Assembly (NCBI RefSeq): GCF_003062295.1
Contig: NZ_PYCN01000007.1
Location: 222,186-286,185 of the forward strand
Reading direction: 5' to 3'
Origin: Bradyrhizobium algeriense
Lineage (GTDB): Bacteria; Pseudomonadota; Alphaproteobacteria; Rhizobiales; Xanthobacteraceae
Length of the DNA stretch: 64,000 bases
Below the pieces are notes generated by a model. The model was not told the DNA's origin and searched no databases. It worked only from the letters and a program-made list of their open reading frames with translations. Position numbers and translations under genes: made by a program. This document shows positions 8,777-16,638 of this stretch, in pieces. Every line of letters starts with the position of its first letter. Positions within the stretch are counted from its first letter, which is position 1.

Positions 8777-9144
8777 GGCGGATCTCCGTTGCTGCGATTT
8801 CAGGTGGAATTCACGTGATGCAGAACAGTTCCCCCTAGATTCGATTATACGCCGGATCGGGCAGGACGGCATCGCAAAAGCAATGAAAACTTCTTGAATT
8901 TGCGAGCTGCGTCATTGTGCGGCGGGATGGGCAACCGCGCACAATGCGCTTTCGGCTATTGGCGCTGGCCTGCAGAAATCATGTTCCTGATGCTGACATA
9001 ACTTGGCAGTATCACCGCTAAGCACGACCTTCGTCGCGACCGATCCCGATGGCCATCGGCTGCGCGTGTTCGTACCGGCGGCGGCATGAGCAGCAGGTAG
9101 CTAGCTGTTCGCACACTGAGCCGCTGCAGGCCCTGAGCTGAGGC
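8777..9144. other. Gene-free stretch
   Basis: About 370 bp without a convincing gene. The part next to 8777 should hold the promoter of the CBS gene. No RNA gene, repeat or clear terminator was recognised. Confidence 0.5.
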
Positions 9145-9672
9145 CTAATCTGCCAATTGCAGCTCGGCGAGCGTCGTTCTCGCCATCGGCTCGTCCAGCG
9201 GAATGAGGTCGGCCGGCCCTGTATTGTCGCTGCCGGACGTTACGACAGAGGCAACCACGGCGCCGGCCAATCCGGCAACCATGGTCGTACCGGTTACCGC
9301 GTCATGCCTCGCGCTCGACTTGAGCAGAAAGAAATAGGTGCGTCCGGGTGCCGTGGTGAAATCGCGCCTGGTCTCGCCGGGAAACAGCACTTCGGTCGCG
9401 GTGACCTGATGCGGGCCTGCCGGGACATCGGCATAGGCGTAGGTTCCTACGAGCACCTTGCCGATCGGACTGCCGTCCAGCTTCACGTCGCAGGCGCAAA
9501 GGGACATGGACAGGCCGTCGCGCTTTTGCTGAAGCACCACCACCCGGGACAGCCCTGGTTTCGGCGGACCGATCTTCTGCGATATCGCCGCATAGTCTGT
9601 TCCGACTTTGGCGGTCATACACCCCGACAACAACAACGCACCCGACAGCAACGCAATTCCACGCCCCAACAT
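9145..9672 (-). CDS. DUF2846-like lipoprotein
   Basis: A 175-aa protein starting MLGRGIALLSGALLLSGCMT with a clear lipobox (LLSG-Cys), so it is cleaved and lipidated at that cysteine. The body has a beta-sandwich-like region, VVLQQKRDGLSMSLCACDVKLDGSPIG then ADVPAGPHQVTATE and PGRTYFFLLKS, resembling the DUF2846 family of envelope lipoproteins. Near the C-terminus a glycine/alanine/valine stretch (TTMVAGLAGAVVASVV) could insert in a membrane. The start at 9672 was chosen for its signal peptide and the GGGGG upstream. Function unknown. Confidence 0.75.
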   Translation of the reverse strand: MLGRGIALLSGALLLSGCMTAKVGTDYAAISQKIGPPKPGLSRVVVLQQKRDGLSMSLCACDVKLDGSPIGKVLVGTYAYADVPAGPHQVTATEVLFPGETRRDFTTAPGRTYFFLLKSSARHDAVTGTTMVAGLAGAVVASVVTSGSDNTGPADLIPLDEPMARTTLAELQLAD

Positions 9673-9788
9673 AACGCCCCCAAAACTAATCCCCTGCAAG
9701 GGCATAGCCGGGAACGCGGTGAGGCTGCAACACAACTTACGCGATTGTCCGCGGGATCGGTTAGTTGCACCGCCGGAAACGCTACGGC

Positions 9789-12700
9789 CTACAGCGTCTG
9801 CACGTCCACCACGCCCGCAACCGCCTTGATTGCGCCCGCGATCTGCGGCGAGACCTTGAAGCGCCCCGGCAGCTTCACTTCCACCTCGGTCTGCAGGTCG
9901 AGCATGATGACGAGCGAGACGTCGCCATCGGCGCCGCCGGATGGCGCGGGCGCAGGCTTTGCCGGCAGGCCCTTTGCCGGACCGCCCGGCGTGGCGGCTT
10001 CCGGCATGTTGAGCCGGCGCGCGATGGAATCCAGCGGCTTGGGGTCGCGAACGAAAATCCGCAGGCCTTTTTGGGTTTTCGCCGCGGCGTCATCCAGCGG
10101 CTCGGCATGCAGCACCCGGGCGCGCACGTCCTCGCCTTGCAGTTCGGCGCCGAGCTGCAGCAACACAGCAGCCCCCGGCTCCAGCACGTCGCGGTATTGC
10201 GCGAGGCCTTCCGAAAACAACACCGCCTCGAAATGGCCGGTCGGGTCTGACAGCCCCATGATGCCCATCTTGTTGCCGGTCTTGGTGCGCCGTTCCATCC
10301 GCGACACAACAGTGGCCGCGACCTTGCCCGCGGTCGCGCCGGTTTTGACGGCGCGCGAGAATTCCGCCCAGGACTGCACCCGCAGCCGCTTCAACACGGT
10401 CGCATAGTCGTCGAGCGGATGGCCGGACAGGAAAAAGCCGACGGCGTCGTATTCACGGCGGAGTTTTTCGGCCGGCAGCCAGGGCTCGATCTGCGGCAGC
10501 ATGATGGTCGGCGCGTCGGCCGCATTGCCGAACATGTCGTTTTGACCGATCGTTGCCGCCTCATGGCTGCGCTGGCAGGCGGCGAGAATGGCATCGGCGC
10601 CGGCAAAGACGCGCGCGCGGTTGGATTCGAGCGTGTCGAATGCGCCGGCCGCGGCCAGGCTTTCGATGATGCGCTTGTTGACCGCGCGCGGATTGACCCT
10701 TGCTGCGAAGTCCGCAAGCGAGGTGAAGGCGCCCTTCTTGCGCTCCTCAACGATCTGCTCGACCGCCTGCGGGCCGACGCCCTTCAGCGCCGCCAGCGCA
10801 TAATAGATCGTGTTCTCGCCGACCTCGAAGGTGGCGCCCGAACGGTTGATGTTCGGCGCCTCGACCTTGATGCCGAGCCGCTGCGCCTCGGCGCGAAATT
10901 CCGACAGCTTGTCGGTGTTGTTGAGTTCGAGCGTCATCGACGCCGCCAGAAACTCCACCGGGTAATGCGCCTTCATGTAGGCGGTGTGATAGGACACCAG
11001 CGCATAAGCCGCGGCGTGGCTCTTGTTGAAGCCGTAGTCGGCGAATTTTGCGAGCAGCTCGAAGATCGTGTCGGCCTGCCCCTTCGGCACACCGTTCTTG
11101 ACCGCACCGGCGACGAAGATCGCGCGCTGCTTCTCCATCTCGGCACGGATCTTCTTGCCCATCGCGCGGCGCAGCAGGTCGGCGTCGCCGAGCGAATAGC
11201 CGGCCATCACCTGCGCGATCTGCATCACCTGTTCCTGATAGATGATGACGCCGAACGTCTCCTTCAGGATCGGCTCCAGGATCGGATGCAGATATTCCGG
11301 CTCCTCGTCGCCGTGCTTGCGCGCGCAATAGGTCGGGATGTTGGCCATCGGGCCCGGGCGATACAGCGCCACCAGCGCGATGATGTCCTCGAAGCGGTCG
11401 GGGCGCATGTCGATCAGCGCGCGACGCATGCCCTGGCTTTCCACCTGGAACACGCCGACCACGTCGCCCCGCGCCAGCATCTGGTAACTCGGCGCGTCGT
11501 CGATCGGCAGCGTCGGCAGATCGACCTGGATGTCGCGCTGCCTGAGCAGCTTTACCGCGACGTCGAGCACGGTCAGCGTCTTCAGGCCGAGGAAGTCGAA
11601 CTTGACGAGCCCCGCCGGCTCGACCCATTTCATGTTGAACTGGGTCACCGGCATGTCGGATTTGGGATCGCGGTAGAGCGGCACCAGTTCGCTCAAGGGC
11701 CGGTCGCCGATCACGATGCCGGCGGCGTGGGTCGAGGCGTGGCGCGTCAGCCCTTCGAGGCGCTGGGCGATGTCGAAGGCGCGCGCGACCACCGGGTCCT
11801 CATCGCGGAACGCCTGCAGCTTCGGTTCGCTCTCGATCGCCTGCGCCAGCGTCACCGGCGCGGCCGGATTTTGCGGCACCAGTTTTGTCAGTTTATCGAC
11901 CTGGCCATACGGCATCTGCAGCACGCGGCCGACGTCGCGCAGCACGCCGCGCGCCTGCAGCGTTCCGAAGGTGATGATCTGCGCCACCTGATCGCGGCCG
12001 TAGCGCTCTTGCACGTAGTCGATCACCTCGCCGCGGCGGTCCTGGCAGAAGTCGATGTCGAAGTCCGGCATCGACACGCGCTCGGGATTGAGGAAGCGCT
12101 CGAACAGCAGGCCAAACCGAATCGGATCGAGATCGGTGATGGTCAGCGAATAGGCGACCAGCGAACCGGCGCCGGAGCCGCGGCCGGGACCGACCGGAAT
12201 GTCGTGGGCCTTGGCCCATTTGATGAAGTCCGAGACGATCAGGAAGTAGCCCGCATAGTTCATGCGGTTGATCACATCGATCTCGAAGGCGAGACGCTTT
12301 TGGTATTCCTCTTCCGTGGTGCCGGGCGACAGGCCGTGAACCTGCAGGCGCCTTGCGAGCCCCTCCTCGGCCTGGCGCTTCAGCTCCGCAGCCTCCTCGC
12401 TTTCCGCATCGGAGCCCGAGCCGGCGCCGACCGTGAAGCGCGGCAGGATCGGCTTTCGCGTCTTCGGGCGAAACGAGCAGCGCTCCGCGATCTCGACCGT
12501 GGAGGCCAGCGCTTCCGGAATGTCGGCGAACAGCACCGCCATCTCGGCGCGGGTCTTGAAGCGGTGATCGGGCGTGAGCTGCTCGCGGTCGGTTTCGGCG
12601 ATCAGCTTGCCGCCGGCGATGCACAACAGCGCGTCGTGGGCTTCGTAATCGTCATTCGATGCGAAATATGGCTCGTTGGTCGCGACCAGCGGCAATCCCT

Positions 12701-13298
12701 TGGCATAGGCGAGATCGATCAGGCCGGCCTCGGCGCGGCGCTCCTTGTCGATGCCGTGGCGCTGCAATTCGACATAGAGGCGATCGCCGAACAGATTCGC
12801 CAGCCGGTCGCAACGCCCTGTCGCGAGCGCCAAGTGATCGGCATGCAGCGCCAGCGAGATCGGGCCGTCGGGGCCGCCGGTCAGCGCGATCAAATCCTCG
12901 GCATCGTCTTCCAGCCATTCGAGCTTGATATGCGGGGATTGATGCACCGGCGTTTCCAGAAACGCCCGCGAGTTCAGCCGCATCAGGCTGCGGTAGCCGC
13001 GCTCCCGCGCCGCCAGCAATACGATTCGCGACGGTGCTGAAGCCAGCGCATTGCGCGCATTCGGGTCCTGGTCGCCGAAATCGACGGCGAGTTCGCAGCC
13101 GACGATCGGCTGGATGCCGTAGCCCGCCATCTTGTCGGAGAATTCCAGCGCCCCGAACATGTTGTCGGTGTCAGTCAGCGCCAGCGCGGGCTGGCGGTCG
13201 GCCTTCGCCAGTTCGCCGAGCTTGGCGATCTTGATCGAGCCCTTCAGCAGCGAATACGCCGAATGAACGTGGAGATGAACGAATCCGGCACTGGACAT
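9789..13298 (-). CDS. dnaE: DNA polymerase III subunit alpha
   Basis: 1169 aa, full length for the replicative catalytic subunit. Residues ~5-210 form the PHP domain (FVHLHVHSAYSLL). The polymerase core carries GPGRGSGAGS at 370-379 and the catalytic aspartates in PDFDIDF at 411-417, with FDFLGLKTL further on. Fingers, helix-hairpin-helix (ALKGVGPQAVEQIVEERKKGAF) and OB-fold (KMGIMGLSDPTGHFEAV) follow. It copies the chromosome as part of the holoenzyme. The length and lack of imuA/imuB neighbours argue for the essential dnaE1, not the damage-induced dnaE2. A 32-codon gene with LexA boxes lies 195 bp upstream on the same strand. Confidence 0.96.
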   Translation of the reverse strand: MSSAGFVHLHVHSAYSLLKGSIKIAKLGELAKADRQPALALTDTDNMFGALEFSDKMAGYGIQPIVGCELAVDFGDQDPNARNALASAPSRIVLLAARERGYRSLMRLNSRAFLETPVHQSPHIKLEWLEDDAEDLIALTGGPDGPISLALHADHLALATGRCDRLANLFGDRLYVELQRHGIDKERRAEAGLIDLAYAKGLPLVATNEPYFASNDDYEAHDALLCIAGGKLIAETDREQLTPDHRFKTRAEMAVLFADIPEALASTVEIAERCSFRPKTRKPILPRFTVGAGSGSDAESEEAAELKRQAEEGLARRLQVHGLSPGTTEEEYQKRLAFEIDVINRMNYAGYFLIVSDFIKWAKAHDIPVGPGRGSGAGSLVAYSLTITDLDPIRFGLLFERFLNPERVSMPDFDIDFCQDRRGEVIDYVQERYGRDQVAQIITFGTLQARGVLRDVGRVLQMPYGQVDKLTKLVPQNPAAPVTLAQAIESEPKLQAFRDEDPVVARAFDIAQRLEGLTRHASTHAAGIVIGDRPLSELVPLYRDPKSDMPVTQFNMKWVEPAGLVKFDFLGLKTLTVLDVAVKLLRQRDIQVDLPTLPIDDAPSYQMLARGDVVGVFQVESQGMRRALIDMRPDRFEDIIALVALYRPGPMANIPTYCARKHGDEEPEYLHPILEPILKETFGVIIYQEQVMQIAQVMAGYSLGDADLLRRAMGKKIRAEMEKQRAIFVAGAVKNGVPKGQADTIFELLAKFADYGFNKSHAAAYALVSYHTAYMKAHYPVEFLAASMTLELNNTDKLSEFRAEAQRLGIKVEAPNINRSGATFEVGENTIYYALAALKGVGPQAVEQIVEERKKGAFTSLADFAARVNPRAVNKRIIESLAAAGAFDTLESNRARVFAGADAILAACQRSHEAATIGQNDMFGNAADAPTIMLPQIEPWLPAEKLRREYDAVGFFLSGHPLDDYATVLKRLRVQSWAEFSRAVKTGATAGKVAATVVSRMERRTKTGNKMGIMGLSDPTGHFEAVLFSEGLAQYRDVLEPGAAVLLQLGAELQGEDVRARVLHAEPLDDAAAKTQKGLRIFVRDPKPLDSIARRLNMPEAATPGGPAKGLPAKPAPAPSGGADGDVSLVIMLDLQTEVEVKLPGRFKVSPQIAGAIKAVAGVVDVQTL

Positions 13299-13493
13299 GT
13301 CGCTTAACGGGCTCTTGCATCATGGTGGGGAGCGATCATCGGCCGCTGATGCGCGCCGACTCGCCACCGCGATGGTGATGCCTTGGCCTTGCCGAGTCCA
13401 CGCGGAACGCAGCTTCCGCGCCCGCCATCCGGCTTTTCCCCAACCCGTCCGCAAGACGGCCTGGGTCGACCTGGATCAGGTTTCCGATTCGCA

Positions 13494-13592
13494 TCAAAGC
13501 TGCGGAATCACCTGCGCCCAGACCGCGATCATCGCGACAAACAGCGTAATCGACGCCAGCGCCGCCGCTTCTTCCACAAACATCCGCAACAT
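13494..13592 (-). CDS. 32-aa single-span membrane peptide, SOS-type promoter (SidA-like candidate)
   Basis: A short frame from ATG 13590-13592, with GGGAG 7 nt before it, to TGA 13494-13496. The peptide has MLRMFVEEAAALAS followed by ITLFVAMIAVWAQVIPQL: a short amphipathic start and one hydrophobic membrane span with a tryptophan near its end. Directly upstream are two LexA-type boxes overlapping a TTGACT promoter element. Caulobacter SidA is an SOS-induced 29-residue inner-membrane division inhibitor, so size, topology and regulation agree, but homology was not tested. Alternative: a conserved small membrane protein of other function. dnaE follows 195 bp downstream. Confidence 0.65.
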   Translation of the reverse strand: MLRMFVEEAAALASITLFVAMIAVWAQVIPQL

Positions 13593-13614
13593 CGTCCGAC
13601 TCCCTACGATATGA

Positions 13615-13629
13615 GAACATATGAGGAAC
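13615..13629 (-). promoter_or_regulatory. LexA box 1 (GTTC-N7-GTTC)
   Basis: Plus strand GAAC ATATGAG GAAC, so GTTC-N7-GTTC on the minus strand: an exact match to the alphaproteobacterial LexA operator. It begins 23 bp upstream of the 32-codon gene and lies downstream of a TTGACT at 13652-13657, where bound LexA would block transcription. Confidence 0.75.
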
Positions 13630-13632
13630 ATT

Positions 13633-13647
13633 GTTCCTTTTTTGTTC
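13633..13647 (+). promoter_or_regulatory. LexA box 2 (GTTC-N7-GTTC)
   Basis: GTTC CTTTTTT GTTC, a second exact alphaproteobacterial LexA operator, 3 bp from box 1 and in the opposite orientation. It falls between the TTGACT element and box 1, inside the probable promoter of the 32-codon gene. Two boxes suggest tight repression. Confidence 0.75.
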
Positions 13648-13714
13648 CGGGAGTCAAGGGCCGGTCGCGGGTCGGTTTGGAGAATGGCCCCTGTGGTTAA
13701 TTCCTGACCTGTCT

Positions 13715-13912
13715 TTAGGGCGGCTTGTCCTGCCGACTTTCTGTCTGTGGACGTTCAATAAGTTCGTATGAGGGAACGTGGTCGGACTCCAACCACGATT
13801 CGAGCGCAGCGCCGCAGACTACGCAGATCGCGTCACCCGTGTGCGGTACCAAGAACTTCTCTTCAGTGCGTCTGTACTCGGCGCCGCAATTGCATTGAAC
13901 AATTGTCGCCAT
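13715..13912 (-). CDS. Small zinc-ribbon-like protein
   Basis: A 65-aa protein starting MATIVQCNCGAEYRRTEEKF, with cysteines at 7, 9, 30 and 33 (C-x-C and CVVC), a spacing able to bind one zinc ion. No signal peptide or membrane span. It could be a small regulatory or nucleic-acid-binding protein, but I do not recognise a characterised family. Its 5' and 3' flanks are copied around the unrelated neighbouring gene at 13999-14253. Confidence 0.6.
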   Translation of the reverse strand: MATIVQCNCGAEYRRTEEKFLVPHTGDAICVVCGAALESWLESDHVPSYELIERPQTESRQDKPP

Positions 13913-13972
13913 CCCCGAAATATGCGCCCGGAGCCGCCAGTTTTCCAGCCCGGAACTCTGCCATAATCAAAC
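13913..13972 (-). repeat. 60-bp flank repeat, copy A
   Basis: Begins directly after the start codon of the 65-aa gene (in its upstream direction). It matches copy B at 14254-14313 over about 60 bp, including the shared GCGTTTTCCAGCCC-like core and GCCA-A-TCA-ACT end. On the minus strand it also encodes a 20-residue frame (MAEFRAGKLA...) overlapping the gene start. Confidence 0.7.
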
Positions 13973-13998
13973 TGACCTGGTTAATTCCAGACCCGAGG

Positions 13999-14253
13999 TC
14001 ATTCGAAGCTCCTCATTAGCTTCTCAATGTAATCGTTCACGACCTCAGCGAAATCACGCTGATCGCCAGAGGTTGCCGCGTCGCGATGGGTCTGCACCAC
14101 CCGCTGAACCTCCTGAAGGGCGCCGGTCCGATCGGAAGGCTCTGTGGCGGCCATATATTCGTCAATCGACCTTTCGGCCATCGGGACGCCATTGGTGTCA
14201 GCAATTCCAATCAATCTTCGCAGGTCGCCGGAGCATTTTTCAAAATCTGCCAT
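13999..14253 (-). CDS. Hypothetical 84-aa acidic/helical protein
   Basis: The protein begins MADFEKCSGDLRRLIGIADT and continues with RSIDEYMAATEPSDRTGALQ. It has no signal peptide, membrane span or known motif and looks all-helical and soluble. A GGGAG lies directly before the ATG at 14251-14253. It shares 60 bp of upstream sequence and about 17 bp of downstream sequence (CTGGTTAATTCCAGACC at 13977-13993) with the neighbouring 65-aa gene, although the two proteins are unrelated. I do not recognise its family. Confidence 0.55.
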   Translation of the reverse strand: MADFEKCSGDLRRLIGIADTNGVPMAERSIDEYMAATEPSDRTGALQEVQRVVQTHRDAATSGDQRDFAEVVNDYIEKLMRSFE

Positions 14254-14313
14254 CTCCCAAATATGCGCGCCGTCCCGCGCGTTTTCCAGCCCAGAACTCC
14301 GCCACAGTCAGAC
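14254..14313 (-). repeat. 60-bp flank repeat, copy B
   Basis: Second copy of the repeat at 13913-13972, again starting immediately next to the ATG of a small gene. On the minus strand its frame reads VAEFWAGKRAGRRAYLGDG, parallel to MAEFRAGKLAAPGAYFGDG in copy A. Confidence 0.7.
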
Positions 14314-14393
14314 TGCCCACTACCCAAAGGTTTCGATTGAAGGAGTTATGCCGGCAAATCCCGGTGGTTGATCGGCCTCTCCGCTCAAGAAAA

Positions 14394-14420
14394 AAGCCCC
14401 GGGACAACGCCCCGGGGCTT
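14394..14420 (-). terminator. Intrinsic terminator of the porin gene
   Basis: AAGCCCCGGG and CCCGGGGCTT form a 10-bp stem with a 7-nt loop; on the minus strand it is followed by a T-rich run. It lies 25 bp past the stop of the outer-membrane protein gene. Confidence 0.85.
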
Positions 14421-14444
14421 CCTTGTTTCGCTAGTCCTGCGAAA

Positions 14445-15191
14445 TCAGTACTTCCCGATGACCGGGCCGCCGAAGCGATAGTTGATGCGGGCGGTGACGA
14501 GGTCAGCGTCCTGCTTGATGTCGTCATTGCGGGTGTTAACGCCGAGAGAGTTGAAGGCGTAGTTCTGGGTGCCCATGAACAGATGGTTATACTCGACGCC
14601 GAACGACCAGTTCGGAGCGAAGGCGTATTCCACGCCGGCGCCAACCGTGCCACCCCAGCGGGTCTCTTCGGCGCGATCGATCACGGTGCCCAGGAACAGG
14701 CCTTCGTAGCGGTTGTCGGTCACCGCAGCACCGCCCTTGACGTAGAACAGGACGTTGTTGGCGGCATAGCCGACCTGGCCGGTGAACAGGCCGAACGCGT
14801 CGATCTTGGAGCGGTTGACGAGAGGCGCCCCAAGGAGGCTCACGTTCGAACCGTTGAAGTCGGCCCAGTTGCCCTGCGCTTCGAGGCCGAACACCCAGTT
14901 GCCGGCCTGCCAGCGATAACCGACCTGACCACCGATGGTGCCGCCGTCCGCGTCGTGGCAACCTTCGGAAGCCGGAGTGAACGGAACGCCGCCGACCGCG
15001 GTGTTGGTCCAGCAGTTTTGGCTCGTGCCATAGCCGCCGTTCACGCCGATGTAGAATCCGCTCCAGTCATACACAGCAGCGACCATCGGAGGCGCCTTGG
15101 TGTAAGGACGTGCAGCGAGATCCGCAGCGAGTGCCGGCGCAGCCGCGCCGAGCGCGATCAGACTGGCCGTAACAAGCAAAACCTTCTTCAT
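14445..15191 (-). CDS. Outer-membrane beta-barrel protein (Omp25/Omp31-like)
   Basis: Start at ATG 15189-15191 gives 248 aa with a clear signal peptide (MKKVLLVTASLIALGAA, cut near ALAAD). The mature part starts with YTKAPPMVAAVYDWSGFYIG and NGGYG, the entry strand of rhizobial Omp25/Omp31-type porin-like proteins. It ends with DADLVTARINYRFGG followed by GKY, the typical last beta-strand. It contains two cysteines (CWTN and GCHDADGG) that may pair. An abundant structural outer-membrane protein of 8 strands is likely. It is followed by a strong terminator and is monocistronic. Confidence 0.9.
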   Translation of the reverse strand: MKKVLLVTASLIALGAAAPALAADLAARPYTKAPPMVAAVYDWSGFYIGVNGGYGTSQNCWTNTAVGGVPFTPASEGCHDADGGTIGGQVGYRWQAGNWVFGLEAQGNWADFNGSNVSLLGAPLVNRSKIDAFGLFTGQVGYAANNVLFYVKGGAAVTDNRYEGLFLGTVIDRAEETRWGGTVGAGVEYAFAPNWSFGVEYNHLFMGTQNYAFNSLGVNTRNDDIKQDADLVTARINYRFGGPVIGKY

Positions 15192-15493
15192 ACTTTTTAT
15201 TCCCGTTCCGTTTTGACAGCCCCCAAGGCCGAGGCATGCTCTTAGCATTGTTCGTTCGAATTGCTGTAACCTCACTGCAACAGCCCACACCAAATGGCCT
15301 CAGTGCGAACGTAAGTTAATGTTGTCTTGCAGGCGTTTCTCGAAACTTTGCACCGGAACCCGCCGCAAAAAATTCACATTCGCCTTGCGGCGGTATTGCA
15401 ATGTAGAGTGGCTTGACGGAATTGCGCCGGTGCGGCTTGTGTCGATGCAGATGGAACCAGCAACGCGCGGAAGTACGATCAAGGAGATTCGAA
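15192..15493. other. Divergent intergenic region
   Basis: About 300 bp between the porin and the DUF3551 array, transcribed away from each other, so it must hold both promoters. A ribosome-binding AAGGAG is at 15481-15486. No further motif was recognised. Confidence 0.5.
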
Positions 15494-15790
15494 ATGCGTA
15501 AAACTGTACTAGCCGTGCTGGCCGCGAGTGGACTGGCCGCACTCGGCGCCACGCCTGCCGAAGCGGTCGGCACCCGATATCCGTTCTGCATCCAGGGCGA
15601 CGAGCACCCCGGCCTCAGCAACTGCACTTTCACGAGTTACGAGCAGTGCCAGGCGACCGCTTCGGGACGGTTTCTCTACTGCATCGCCAATCCCTATTAT
15701 ATCGGCGAGAGCGAACCGCCGCCGCGCGCCGCGTATCGCCCGCTGCCCGGCCGCGCGCTGCCGCCCGCCCCCGGCACCGGCAGATACTGA
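15494..15790 (+). CDS. DUF3551 small secreted protein 1
   Basis: A 98-aa protein with a signal peptide (MRKTVLAVLAASGLAALGAT, cut near AEA) and the DUF3551 pattern: YPFCIQGDEH, then NCTFTSYEQCQATASGR, then YCIANPYY. Four conserved cysteines probably form two disulfides in the periplasm. The tail from about residue 75 is proline/arginine-rich. AAGGAG precedes the ATG at 15494. It is the first of four intact DUF3551 genes in a row; the family is common in Bradyrhizobium and its function is unknown. Confidence 0.85.
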   Translation: MRKTVLAVLAASGLAALGATPAEAVGTRYPFCIQGDEHPGLSNCTFTSYEQCQATASGRFLYCIANPYYIGESEPPPRAAYRPLPGRALPPAPGTGRY

Positions 15791-15933
15791 GCGCCCGTCG
15801 AGGGCGCATCGCACCGCGCATCGCCAAGGGACATTCAACGCGCGAACGTGATTTGACGCGGGCGCGGGTGGATCGTCTGCTCAGCAACTGAAGATTTCCG
15901 GTGAAGATTCTTGGGGCTACCGGCGGAGGATGC

Positions 15934-16194
15934 ATGCGAAGGGCATGGCTGGCGCTAATGGCGGCCTTTGCTGTGTCGGCAACAGTCGCGATGCCGGCTG
16001 TGGCGCGCGAGTTTCCCTACTGCATCAAGGGCTGCGATTTCGGCGCCGGCGCCGGCGATTGCAGTTTTTCGACGCTGGCGCAGTGTCAGGCAACCGCCTC
16101 CGGGCGAGATGCGAGTTGCGCTGCGAACCCCTATTTCAACGCCAAGGCGGACATGCAGACCGATCGCAGCCGCCAACACGGAAGGAGATTCTGA
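15934..16194 (+). CDS. DUF3551 small secreted protein 2
   Basis: Start at ATG 15934, after GGAGG, giving 86 aa. A signal peptide (MRRAWLALMAAFAVSATVAM, cut near AVA) is followed by EFPYCIKGCDFGAG, CSFSTLAQCQATASGR and CAANPYFN, the DUF3551 cysteine pattern. The TGA stop overlaps the ATG of the next gene by one base, so the two are translationally coupled. A decayed second copy of its 3' half is at 16489-16638. Confidence 0.85.
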   Translation: MRRAWLALMAAFAVSATVAMPAVAREFPYCIKGCDFGAGAGDCSFSTLAQCQATASGRDASCAANPYFNAKADMQTDRSRQHGRRF

Positions 16195-16460
16195 TGCGCA
16201 TTCTGGCTTTGGCAATTCTGGCGATCGGAGCGGCCTCGGCCGCAGTACCGGCGCAGGCACAGACTTACGATCCCAACTACCCGGTTTGCCTGCATGTTTA
16301 TGGCAGGCTCAGCTATTACGACTGTACCTATTACACCCTGCCTCAATGCAACGCGTCGGCCTCGGGCCGCGCGGCGCAATGCGTGATCAATCCGTATTTC
16401 GCACATGCATCTCAAGATCCCTCGGCACGCCGCTACAAGCGCTACCGCAACGGCTACTGA
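16194..16460 (+). CDS. DUF3551 small secreted protein 3
   Basis: An 88-aa protein starting MRILALAILAIGAASAAVPA with a signal peptide cut after AQA. The mature part reads YPVCLHVYGRLSYYDCTYY, then LPQCNASASGRAAQCVINPY, with the conserved cysteines. Its N-terminus and core are almost identical to the fourth copy at 16639-16893, showing a recent duplication. AAGGAGA is 5 nt before the start, inside the previous gene. Confidence 0.85.
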   Translation: MRILALAILAIGAASAAVPAQAQTYDPNYPVCLHVYGRLSYYDCTYYTLPQCNASASGRAAQCVINPYFAHASQDPSARRYKRYRNGY

Positions 16461-16488
16461 GCGTTATCTGTTTGATTTGAGCACAACA

Positions 16489-16638
16489 GCTGCGATTTCG
16501 GCGATTGCAGTTTTTGGCGCGCACGCAGTGTCAGGCAACCGCCTCCGGGCGAGGTGCGTATTGCGCTGCGAATCGCTATTTCAGGGCCAAGGCGGAAATG
16601 CAGACCGATCGCAGCCGCCAATTCCGTAGGAGATACTG
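16489..16638 (+). pseudogene. Decayed copy of DUF3551 protein 2 (3' half)
   Basis: Nucleotide sequence from GCTGCGATTTCGG to GCCGCCAATTCCG closely follows the 3' half of the gene at 15934-16194, including CAGTGTCAGGCAACCGCCTC. It lacks a start and signal peptide, has lost GGCGCCGGCGCC, and is out of frame. With the following intact gene it shows that the pair (protein 2 plus protein 3) was duplicated in tandem. Confidence 0.8.

Noticed and set aside
10419..13040. Long plus-strand reading frame (873 codons) opposite dnaE
   Set aside because: Antisense shadow of a clear full-length DNA polymerase gene.
9789..13298. dnaE as damage-inducible dnaE2, because of the LexA boxes
   Set aside because: Length of 1169 aa, canonical PHP domain and absence of imuA/imuB fit dnaE1; the boxes belong to the small upstream gene.
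13336..13620. 94-codon minus-strand frame covering the LexA-regulated peptide gene in another frame
   Set aside because: Odd composition, no start signal; the 32-codon frame has a ribosome-binding site and membrane character.
13633..13647. LexA box 2 as a chance match in a T-rich stretch
   Set aside because: Considered, but the exact half-sites, the exact 7-bp spacing and its position 3 bp from box 1 in a promoter make chance unlikely; kept as a feature.
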